A stretch of DNA of 64,000 nucleotides, from positions 6,323,501 to 6,387,500 of the forward strand of contig NC_064047.1 of NCBI RefSeq assembly GCF_932526225.1, read 5' to 3'. Of this stretch, positions 1 through 9,798 are shown in pieces. Position numbers and translations under genes: made by a program. Below the pieces are notes generated by a model. The model was not told where the DNA came from. It searched no databases and saw nothing but the letters and a program-made list of their open reading frames with translations. Position 1 is the stretch's first letter, and each line of letters begins with the position of its first letter. Source of the stretch: Nematostella vectensis (taxonomy: Eukaryota; Cnidaria; Anthozoa; Actiniaria; Edwardsiidae).

Positions 1-1320
1 CTGAATATAATTATCACATTATTGTTATTATATTTTCTTTTCAAACATTTAAAGAAGAGTCATATTTCTTCCTTTTTCTTCTCCCTGTTGACTATTTTTA
101 TGCAATTGATGCTCTTTGTTATTTCCCCTCTACACCAAAAATAAATTAATTAACAGATTTGATTTTTAAATTAGTAATTTTCATTTAGTACTCTCATTTA
201 TATCTTCTTTTTAGGATTTTCTTTCCAAGTCTCTTTCCCATTACATTTATTTTAGAGGTTTAGATTTATTTCATTGGAATAGTTGGATCCAGGGTTTCTC
301 AAAACACCAACAAAATATAATGCATTACTGGATGTATATTTGTAGATATTAATTCCCATGGGGATGGAAAATCACCACTTAAAATGGTACATTAAAACTT
401 CAGTATTGCATCTTATCTAAAATTGTGTATGACACTACATTCCATCTTTGAAATCCTGTTTCATCCATTATTCTTCGCAAGGACAAAGCTTGTCAGAATG
501 TAGCTTTAAAAAGGTACATCAATGGAACTCTTATTAAGGGGAAGGGTTTTTTAGGGCAAGATACTCAAACTTTATAACACTAGCAACAACCTTGTTCTTT
601 TTCAATAATAGAATTCTGTTCACATAGCTTGGATAGCATAGACATGGCCTCTTTAGAGGCCTGTGGTGGTGAAAGGGTTAAGATAATGGGAAAGGGGGAA
701 TTTCAAGAAACGCTCAATCAAATTATTTTCATTACTGTTATTTTTTTTTCACCAAACCTTTCAAGTTGAGTCAATTTACTTTATATCTCCTCTCCCGTCG
801 ACTATTTTTTAGTCAATTGATATTCTTTGCTTCCTCTCTACCCCAAACATAGATCAATGAAAGGGTTTGGTTTGAAATTAGAAGTTAGCATTTTAGCACT
901 GTCAGTGATGCCTTGGATGTTTTTTTAGGATTTGCTTCCAAAATCAATCTGTTTTTTTCTTCATTGCATTCATTTGGGAGTAGGCCACCAACAACAAGGC
1001 CACTACATGGTAAAGGGGGGTGCACAATATGTAATACATGAAAGGATATATATTTTTGGATTTTAATTTCCAGACATTTTTCTGAATATTCGGTCCAATG
1101 AAGGAGAGAATCCCCTCTAAATCAATACATAAAATTTACAGTATGGCATCTAAACAGTCTAAATATATTATTTTAAATCTTTGGAATGCTGTTACATCCA
1201 TGACATTTTCTGCACAAGGGCAAAGCTTGTCAGAGTATTGTTTTGATTAAAAAAATATTCATAATGGAACTTCTATGATGGGACATAAGAATTTACCATT
1301 AGACTCTTGACAACTTTGAC
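1..1320. repeat. Diverged tandem duplication, about 0.7 kb per unit
   Basis: The stretch from about 50 to 640 is repeated, with many substitutions and small indels, from about 735 to 1310. Shared landmarks occur in the same order in both halves, for example the motif near 89 and again near 800, the 'aggattt' stretch, and AAAGCTTGTCAG near 485 and 1211 (offset about 711 to 726 bp). I see no open reading frame or splice-bounded exon in either half. The sequence lies upstream of the first recognisable RTN4IP1 exon, so it is most likely intronic. Confidence 0.75.
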
Positions 1321-1429
1321 AGCCATATTCACACCAGGAATTGTGTTTGTTAACTTTGATGTACTGCATTATTTAAATTATTGAATAAGGCCTGGATCCA
1401 TTTGGTTGGTTCAATAAATAAATCTCAGT

Positions 1430-1535
1430 AAAGAGCAGGATCCTAGATCCCCCAAAAATACCTCGATCAGTCAACACAAAAGGTGTTCAATGCTGGCTCC
1501 GCTTTTAGGCAGTACCTAAATCTATATATTATGTT
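1430..1535 (+). repeat. Dispersed repeat copy, forward arm
   Basis: This roughly 105-bp segment reads as the reverse complement of 3433-3543, at roughly 85 percent by eye. Both contain GCTCCGCTTTTAGGC-like and TAAATCTATATATT motifs and a TAGGATCCTGCTCT end. A shorter related piece (GCTCCGCTTTTAGGTATTG) also occurs near 35390 and 53945. It looks like a dispersed short element. Confidence 0.7.
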
Positions 1536-1559
1536 TGGTTTACTCTCTTCTCTTTCTAG

Positions 1560-4500
1560 ATTGCAGCTAAGCCTGTTTCTCTCAGCCATGTTGAAGCAGC
1601 CTCCCTACCTTATGTCATATGTACTGTGTGGGCGGGGTTGGTTAGTCGAGGGGGGCTAGGCCCTGCAACAAGTGCCGGCAAAAGGTTGGTAAAATCCTGA
1701 GTTTGTATGATATTAAAGAACGCATTCAGCCATACCTTATAAGGTCCATCTTAGAGTATGCCTGCGTTGTCTTTTCCAACCTTCCGCAATACCTATGTGC
1801 TGCCTTAGAAAGAATTCAAAAAAGATCTCTAGGAATAATTTTCGGTAGTGGCCTTAGCTACGAGGACGCCCTCGAACGCGCATGCTTGTCTTCTTTAGAG
1901 GCGCGGCGTCACAATGTGTGCAGAAAATTCATAAGCAATATCAAACAGGGGAGCGTCTTATACCCCCTAGTGTCAAGCAGACTTATATCCTCCAACTCGC
2001 CATACTCCCTAAGATCTAAGCGCTCACATAGTGTGGTCCCGGGTCGCACGGACCGTTTTTCCAAATTCGTCTCAGCGCAATATGCTGGGGATTTAATGTT
2101 ATTATGAATTATGTATGGTGTAATGTATTTTGTAGTTAGCTGACCCTACCGGTAATTCAGTTGTAAAAGAACTGCAAACGGTTGAAATAAACGAGCATTA
2201 CCTTTGTTATTGTTGTCATTTAATATTTTGAAGAAAACATTCATGAAATCTTTAAATATAACTATCTAAAACCATAGTATTTTAAATAATCCATGAAAAC
2301 CATGGGCTCTCGGTCTTATTTTGTAATATTCTAGGATTACAAATCACTGCTTATAGAGAGGGTAATATCCAAGTTGATATTTTTACTATCATTTTTAATT
2401 CTGCCAATATAAATCTCTCAATTCTGTAGAGTTCTTGTTCTTGGAGGCTCAGGTGGAATCGGCACATTTGCCATTCAGGTAAGACACTCTTAGTCTGATT
2501 GCCCCTCTAGTCCTAGTCTGCAAATATCCTTATGGTTGAAAATGAAATATAGAACAGAAGCTGTCGCAAGGGAATATTGACTTCTAGTGAAATCCTTATA
2601 ACATGACTTAATTCGTTCCCCCTTAAGCATTGAAAACCTGCCATTAATGCAATGCGTGGATTTATAGCCTCGAGGATTAAGGCCTCTAAAAATGTCATAA
2701 AGTTTGGTTACACAGTGGTACTCGTTGTCCTCAGGCGAGATGAGAAACTTATTATCTCTCTTGTCTTTATACGATATGTAGTGCTAACGTAGTTACATAA
2801 TTTTACAAACATAAAACAATAGTTGTTATTATTAAAACAAAAGATCACGGAATGTGATAAGACATGCTCAGAACCGTAACCAAAACGCTTTCCAACTGCA
2901 TGGAGTTACATTGGAAAGCATTAATTCTCTATATAGCCAGGAGTCAATGTGTTAATGTTTGTCTACAGTTGCTGAAGGCTTGGGGTGCCACGGTGATTAC
3001 GACCTGCAGCACAGATGCTATTGATCTAGTGACATCACTTGGGGCTGATCATGCAATCGACTACATCACGACTGACGAAGAAGCAGAACTGCGTAAATTA
3101 GGAGGGTGGGTAAAACTAATAGTTGCCATTTTATCAGTCTACAAAAGTTATTTTGGGGGTTGTCAATTCTCTTGTATGCTCAACACTCAGCTCTTTATTT
3201 TTGCCAAAGGATATCTCTCCTGGATATTTTCTCTGGAAATCCATGAGACTTAGCTAGCCTTCCATTTTTTTTTAATCAAAATCTTCCTGATTGTGATGGA
3301 TGTTAAGTAGTCCCACAGGGAGCTCACCTCTATGGTTAAAAGGTTAGACAGCATGGTCCAATCCTTTCCTCTCCAGTTAGCATAAGTAAGTTTAAAAATC
3401 TCACAAATCTCTAAGCCCAAAGGTCTACTATTATATAGATTTAGGCAATGCCTTTAAGCGGAGCCCGCATTAAACACTTTTTGTGTTTACTGATTGGAGT
3501 CATTTTAGGGGAGCTTGGGGTCTAGGATCCTGCTCTCCTCATCTTTAGAATTGATTTTTTTAACGAGATTAAAATTTATTACAAGTCAAAATCGTCTAAA
3601 ACTCACCTTAGGTTTGTTTTTTTCTGTTTGTAGCTTTTGGTTGTGTTCGCTTTTAATGTGAACTGTCTCTCGTCGACCCAATAAGTGAATGCTCAATTCA
3701 TTAGCTGAAAACAGACTTATCGTCACCTAAATCTTGGCATGAATAAATGTTAGTACAACTCCTCTAGTTGCCTTTATCCTTTAGTCACAAAATTTGAGGC
3801 AAAAAAAGGCATTGGTTTCCGAATTTTGTGCCTTAGGTGGGTGCTATTTTAATAAAGCTCCAGGGAGTGGATCTTTACGCTTACGGTATGTCTGCTTTAC
3901 CTTTCTTCAGTTATGATGTGATATTGGACCCATTTGGTGGTGAATATGAAATCTTAGCCCCTGAACTGTTGTCTGACCGCACCTGTGGTGTTTACATCAG
4001 TATCATTCCACCTTTACTCCCAAAGACTGATGCCCTAGGGCTTGGCAAGGGTGTGCTGTCATCAGGGAAATCCTTTGTCTCAGCTTCATTAAAGGTAAAG
4101 TGAAGTGTGTGTTTGTCAATGTGTCCAATCTGTCCTCTTGTTATTTATCTGTCTTCCTTTTTGTCTGACTGTCTAACTGTCTGTCTGTCAAATCAGTCTG
4201 TCCATCTGTTTGCCTACCTGTCATCCCATCCCTCCCCTCCCTTGTATTGTCCCTCTCTGCATCCTTTCCTTTATCTGTCTGCTGTCCCTCTGTCTTTCAG
4301 TTACATTTACTTTCATTCACTGTGTTAATTAAACAGGTGTTTAAAGGTGTTATTCAATTATTGATGATATGGTATTATCTGTTTATTGATTTTCTCATGC
4401 CTGAGGATTAACATTTTCCATGTACTTAGTTATTTTCCAATTTTTAGAGTTCCCTCAAAGGAGCTTCTGTTAAGTGGGGATTCTTCACACCAAACCCTGG

Positions 4501-4914
4501 AGCATTGGATCACGTCAAACTTCTTGTCAATCAAAAAAAGGTAGCTTGCATGTATTTTTGTTTACTGAATGCACGGAAAAGTTTGTTATGATAACTTTAT
4601 TCATTTATTTTATATTTTAAATTTTCCACCAAACGATAATTATGTTATATTTGTCTCCATATTCTACAATATTTTTAAAAACCTAATGTTTTCAGGTTAA
4701 ACCTGTTTTCAACTGTGACTCTTAACTTGCCCGTTTTCAGGTCAAACCTGTTTTCTGTTGTTACTTATAACGTGCCTGTTTTCAGGTCAAACCGGTTATC
4801 CAGGCTGTGTTTCCATTCAGCCAGGTCCCGGATGCCTATGCTAATGTGGAAGCTGGACACACACGCGGCAAGACTATTATTCAAGTCGCCATGGATACGC
4901 AGCCGTTGTCATAG
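1560..4914 (+). CDS. RTN4IP1: RTN4IP1-like mitochondrial MDR oxidoreductase (3' six exons)
   Basis: Six plus-strand exons join in frame: 1560-1684, 2430-2478, 2969-3105, 3911-4094, 4448-4540 and 4786-4914 (stop TAG). The product is the C-terminal part of a zinc-independent medium-chain dehydrogenase/quinone oxidoreductase of the reticulon-4-interacting protein 1 (NIMP/OPA10) family, which works in mitochondria in coenzyme Q metabolism. Visible family marks are AASLPYV, the nucleotide-binding glycine motif GGSGGIGTFAIQ, LGADHAIDY, DVILDPFGG, and the terminal PFSQVPDAY and HTRGKTIIQV. The GroES-like N-terminal half should lie left of the window. The exon ending at 3105 uses a weak GTGGGT donor, chosen because it keeps GG-YDVILD in frame; 3109 is the alternative. 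The last exon is preceded by two duplicated acceptor copies. Introns hold a LINE fragment and inverted repeats. Family identity is secure; exact exon edges are inferred. Confidence 0.9.
1698..2215 (+). mobile_element. 5'-truncated non-LTR (LINE) retrotransposon, 3' end
   Basis: An open frame of 134 codons (1703-2107) matches the C-terminal end of the polymerase protein of Jockey/CR1/L2-type LINEs. It shows RSILEYACVVFSNLPQYL, then LERIQKRSLGII, then SYEDALERACLSSLEARRHN. The copy is truncated at its 5' end, so the endonuclease and the catalytic reverse-transcriptase core are missing. It ends near a TTGTTATTGTTGT tail at about 2200-2215. It begins only about a dozen bases after the splice donor at 1685 and lies in the same orientation as the host gene. 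I could not define a target-site duplication. Confidence 0.85.
3433..3543 (-). repeat. Dispersed repeat copy, inverted arm
   Basis: Inverted partner of 1430-1535. The two copies flank two exons of the RTN4IP1 homologue, so the pre-mRNA could in principle fold across them. The rest of this intron (3106-3910) holds nothing else recognisable. Confidence 0.7.
4107..4310 (+). repeat. Degenerate CTGT-type simple repeat in intron
   Basis: Pyrimidine-rich, CTGTCTGTCTGTC-like sequence in the intron after the exon ending at 4094. The open frame across it is a by-product of the low complexity. Confidence 0.8.
4688..4800 (+). repeat. Three tandem copies of a splice acceptor, 45-bp period
   Basis: The acceptor-plus-exon-start motif TTTTCAGGTYAAACCTGTT occurs three times, with AG at 4694-4695, 4739-4740 and 4784-4785. 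The spacing is exactly 45 bp, a multiple of three. Only the last copy leads into the conserved exon VKPVIQAVFPF. Splicing to the first or second copy would give 9 residues and then a stop (TAA) before reaching the conserved sequence. Confidence 0.85.
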
Positions 4915-5174
4915 AAATCATCATGCGTCAACGAGTCACGGTGGGATAGCGAATGCGAACGTATAGTGACGAGTCTTTACCACGTGGCTGTTGTTATAGT
5001 CGTGCCTGACACCACGTGCCTGTCACGTGTCTGACATAAAAGCTTACAATGTCATTTACTGAATCACTGTCTCGCCGTCGCGGCGGACGGGGAGGAGCAG
5101 CGGGCGCCACTATTTTGAACTAATGACGTTTTTCGCATGTGAATTCCAGTGTTTCGAACTAAATGGTGTAATGC

Positions 5175-6099
5175 CTAGTGCACACTAGCGACATAACGAC
5201 ATGGGCGCGCGCACTCTTACTTTCGACATAACGACATGGGCGCGCGCACTCTTACTTTCGACATAACGACATGGACATAACGACATAAGAGAAAAAAAAA
5301 CATGTTTTTTTCTTTTCTGTCATTATGTCCATGCAAGAGACCATGATGTAAGAGAACGAATCCCCCGTATTAGGGTATGCTCCAATGATGACGTCCGTAA
5401 AAACTATTTTTAGAACAAGCACTTATTTTTAGATACGTCTCTGATTGGTTAGCGCTCACGTTTCCTAGCAACATGAGTCTTACGAGTGACATGATTTCTG
5501 AACATTTGCGTGAAAATTGAAGTTTATTCATCTAAAAATGTTATAAATCAAAGAAATATAAAGGCCTTCTTTTATTAAAATACATAACATAGACTCTGAA
5601 AATGGCTTGGTATTCTATCTCACCGAATTGCAGAGAAAAAGAACTTTTTAGGAGTCTTCACGATGCATCTTGAAAGAACTCCAAATTCACCGTCTCCGCG
5701 ACGTCTTCCCATTCAATTATTTATATAACATTTAGATAACTGAACATTAGATAACTTAACAGATAACAGGACACCACCCCATGAGTAGCATTGTGCTCAT
5801 GAGCCTTGAAGAGCAGCTAAAAGGATAAAAACAGGTAGCGAACGAAGTAAAGAAGTGCAGAGGGAAAAATTTGGTGTGAAATTGTACTAGCTCGTGGTGC
5901 CCATAACCAAATATGGAGCGACGAACTATATATGGATGCTATGATTGATAAGCTCGCGCAATCTAAAAGTAGCTTTCATGGACGACATCATGGGCCACGG
6001 GGATTCGTTCTCTTATATCATGGTCTCTTGGTCCATGTCGTTATGTCGGGCTAAACATAGTGCGCGCGCCCATGTTGTTATGTTGCTAGTGTGCCCTAG
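5175..6099. mobile_element. Non-autonomous inverted-repeat DNA element (MITE-like)
   Basis: The left end begins CTAGTGCACACTAGC and carries CGACATAACGACATGGGCG and CGCGCGCACT. The right end is the near-perfect complement and finishes GCTAGTGTGCCCTAG. The arms are more than 40 bp long with few mismatches, and a second inner pair of matching segments surrounds 5330-5370 and 6000-6030. Near the left end a 35-bp unit (5189-5223) is repeated at 5224-5258. There is no convincing transposase. A clear target-site duplication was not found. The element sits just downstream of the RTN4IP1 homologue. Confidence 0.8.
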
Positions 6100-6358
6100 A
6101 CATAAGCAGACACATTATCCAACCGTTCCCCCCCCCTTCCCCACACACACTTTTGGGGCCGCTCCGTAGCCCCTGCTCTCGAAAGTCCTTTGCCAGAATT
6201 GGGCTTTGTCGCTAAACAGGGTTTTGGCTATAATACACCATCCCATAATACAGTCGTCTATCGCTTACTAAAAGCGTTATATTGCGCTACCGTTCGTGGT
6301 CAACAAGGCAAAGTCTTAGGAAAGTTGGCCAAGTCGCAAGCGTTTTGATTGGCACGAA

Positions 6359-7671
6359 CTAGGAGTATTCCTTAATGTCCTGATGTGCATTGAAGTATTT
6401 CTTTGCCCCGCTGGCTGTGGCCTGCTGCATCGCTTTAGTCTTTTTCTGATAACTTTGTAGACGAAACTTTATGCTTTTAGATGCTCGTACTTTCGTTGTT
6501 ATCGATGTTGTACTTTCTCCGTCTTTTAACTTGTGAATAAAACAGATATTACCCCGTGACGAGGAACGTCTTACTGGAAATGGTATTTTGCCGTCACGTG
6601 AACATGATGTCACAGGACCGATACAATTGAGTGACAATTCCTCGACATGAGTGATCATTAGAATTGATTTCGTGGTACAATGGTACACAGGCATGACATA
6701 AGTATGGAAGTAATAACGCGATCCTGTTTCCTTCTTGCCTTTTCTTGTGGGGGTCGCGGTCAGTCCTAGTTTTGTTCATGCGAGGAGAGGGGTAGGATAG
6801 GTCAGTCTTTGGGCGGTGGTCGTCCAGCAAGTACATCCGGGGATGAAACAGATCGACGAAGATACCGACAATGCGCGAATCCGACAGCCCATGCTTGCGG
6901 AGGCTTATTCGGATTAGCTTCGTCAGTTCCGCGGCCATCGGGACGCAGTCGGCTACTGTCGATACTGTTTCGTCTGGGTTGTCGTATTGGGTCCATGTAC
7001 GACTTTCGCTTCGTGTTCACTCCGTGCCGACTGTAGCTATCTACTGCATAGTTCGTATTCTCCCCCGTGTGTCGAAGGCGGCCCGAGCTCTGGGAACTGC
7101 CAGTACTTCTTTCGTCGAAACTTCGGCGAACCCTCGCGAGTGACGGGTCGAGCCGAGTGAGTGGCGGAAGTGTGTAGCTTGGCCCTCGTGAAGAACTCGG
7201 AATGTTTTTCTGTCGTTTCGGTCTGCGTTGTGTCTCCTCAATGATAATCGGTAAATGACAAGTAAACGGTTCGTTTACTTGAAATTTTATTTTCTCCGTG
7301 TGACTTTCTGCTATTTTTGCATTTTCATTCAAGCTTAATTCTTCGGTAATCGCATTCAAGTCCAGCAAATCTGTTTCTAGTGTTATTCCAGACTCCTTTG
7401 CCACCTCGTCTTCTTCGCTATCAAGCACAATTGGATCTTCGAGCTTTGGCTTCGTGAATAATCCCGCCTTTTTGAGCGCGTGGTGAACATTTTTCAAAGC
7501 GTATTCTTCGTGTATGATCCTCGCTATGCTTGCCTTCTGTTCTACATCCAGTTGCTGTAGTGTTTTGCTCAGGTCCGCGTTCGATTTCTTAGTCAGTGCC
7601 TTGTACGATTTCTCGCTCTGTCGAGAAAGTCCCGACGCACTCAATGATACCTTGTTATTTAACGTCGACAT
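6359..7671 (-). CDS. Unrecognised, probably nuclear protein; frame disturbed
   Basis: The main open frame runs from ATG at 7671 to a stop at 6802 (289 residues). The family is not recognised. The N-terminal third is Lys/Gln/Ala-rich and probably helical. It is followed by an acidic patch PIVLDSEEDE, which resembles a SUMO-interacting motif, then a basic RRPKRQK stretch (possible nuclear signal) and a Ser/Arg-rich tail. From about 7018 down to 6594 the +1 frame is also open and looks more protein-like, with segments such as MAAELTKLIRISLRKHG and GIFVDLFHPRMYLLDD. A third open segment, 6606-6359, follows a good acceptor (ATTTCCAG) and ends KKYFNAHQDIKEYS. The true product is therefore likely to change frame, by a small intron, a sequencing indel or a real frameshift. 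Coordinates cover all three segments. Confidence 0.5.
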
Positions 7672-9798
7672 CCAACTCTAAACAAACCGTGAACAACTAC
7701 CGAGCGTATCCTACATGACTCATGTTTGCTCTCGTAGCTATTTTAACCTCCACTGGAACCCAAATCAATTTTTCGTTGAAAATTCCACTAGATGCTTACC
7801 CTGTTTTGCTCCATTTTGTTGTGTCGTAATAGGAGAAGAAAAGGTTTTCTTTACCGAAAAAGGTCGTAGGTAAAATATCGTCTTGCAGACAGCGAGTCTA
7901 AAGAATCCCCTGACCCTCTGATCCTTACAAGTGTTTTTCGCTTGACAACAAGCGTTAAGTTTCGCTATGTTTTTGTTAATTGGTTTTCCTGATGTCATTA
8001 TATGGATGGGATTTTAACAGGGCCGCCCGACCCCCGATGCTCTGTGCCAATCCGTCCTAATTTTGGCTATGAGTTATTAAACAGACAACAGCGACCGTTA
8101 TCCTTTATTTAGCGTCTTCAAATCCGACTTATGCTTAATAGGCGGCTTGATGGGCTTGATGGATTTTAACGCCTTAATTGACGGTTTAATAAACGGTTTA
8201 AACGGTTTAATAACGGCTTAATGAAGGATATTAACGTTTAAAGAGGCTGTGAAGGAGAGAAGATCCTGTGGTTTTTTTTTTTCACTTCTCGCACGAGAAC
8301 CCTTGTCGGCCACACCTTTGTTCATGTTTCATTTAATATTGGAAGGCACAATGTTTTAAAATATCAAAAAAACATCTAAAAACGACGTTAAATACTTACC
8401 TATTTACCAAACTCTCTCGAAATTATCTCTCATTGGCCTTCCTCTTATCAGCCGTTGGAAATGGATGCTTTTTCACACTTGGTTATTCATCAAAATGGCG
8501 GCTGACAGAGGCTGGAGAAGAGTCTAATTCTTGATTGCCTAACTCGATTTTATTTCATACCTAAAATCAAAGTTTTATGTCATAAAAATAACGATTAGTT
8601 TATGCTTAGTAAGTCTCCTATTTTTCTTTTACAAATCATGTGAACTTCCAGCGCAAACCCGTAAAACCATGAACACTCAACATACTCGTGGGATGTTATT
8701 GTCGTCAAGAACCAACAGCGAGGGTTTTGATAACTTACATGTTCTTGACGGTAAAAAAAATCCATGTATTTCCGCAGTTCAGGGTGTTACTTGCCGCGCT
8801 GAATTTGACAAGACCGCAGCTCGCCCACTCGCCGGCAACCGTTCGTAACGGTCTCGAGTTTTCGGCGGTGGCGGTGGGAACGGGAAGCCAGAAACTCCGG
8901 GTAGACACTGATTCCCACAACACCAGGCGTTCTTACCGGTTTTCTGTGATGAACCGTGAGGTAGTGTGGCGTCTGGGGCGAGTTGGTCTCCACTGAGATC
9001 ATAACTGTCACCGACCACAGGAAACCCAATCAGACACTCGGGAAGAACACCTTTGGCAAGGATGACTGATACCCTAACAGTTCACAGTTACAGTTACTGA
9101 ATTACAGTTACTGCGACGACAAAAAAAGCGAAGAAGAAAAAAAATGATTGAAGTGGACTTGTATGTAATGTCCTAATAAAAAAAATTGATCGAGCGAGCA
9201 AGAAAAACGACAGCTTTCAACACAAGATTGATTATATGCAAAAGGCATTTTCTCGATGTTCACGAAAATCAAAGTAACGCAACAGTTTGGAACGACACGT
9301 CACGCGTACCCCGCACTTCTCGCTTTACTAGCATAGGTGGTCACTACCTCCATTTCGCGATTCTAAGTTTTCTCGTTTAAAAAGTAAAGCTCTAGAAAGA
9401 ATGAAAAAGAAAGAAAAAATGTATGATTAAAAGAAAAAAAGAAAGAATGAAAGAAAGAAAGAAAAATAAACTTGGTATTATTTTTCTAAAGAAAGTTACG
9501 ATCTCAATCTGGGTAGAACAAAATTTGGTCTCTCTAAAATTTTCAAAATTGAGTACGTATTTCTTAGTGGCTTTCATATCCCATGTAGGTTATCATTTAA
9601 TTCAAGTGGAATTTCATGCTACATTTCACCTCCTTGACATACAAGAAACACCAGCTCATTGGAACCAATGAAGCTCCTTTGCGACGGGTACTTTTCACGG
9701 TCGGTGGTGCGTGACGCGGATTTCGTCATAAGTCACACAATCCCGAGCATAGCTGCTGGCAAATATGGGTTCGAGAAACGGCGGCATTCAAAAAGGTG
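7672..9798. other. Intergenic region between divergent genes
   Basis: This is the space between the minus-strand gene starting at 7671 and the plus-strand fucosyltransferase at 9799, so it should hold both promoters. I see no convincing coding exon. Short open frames on both strands around 8688-9030 overlap each other and lack splice signals or family marks. 8150-8230 is a TTTAAACGGTTTAAT-like degenerate repeat, and 9396-9470 is a GAAA-rich microsatellite. Confidence 0.6.

Noticed and set aside
4107..4328. Plus-strand open frame in the RTN4IP1 intron
   Set aside because: Cysteine/leucine/serine-rich translation of a CTGT simple repeat inside a well-supported intron.
5945..6169. Plus-strand open frame spanning the right end of the inverted-repeat element
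   Set aside because: It crosses the element boundary and consists of terminal-repeat sequence; no transposase motif.
8688..9030. Overlapping open frames on both strands
   Set aside because: No splice phase, no family marks, and four frames are open at once in GC-richer sequence, as expected by chance near a promoter.
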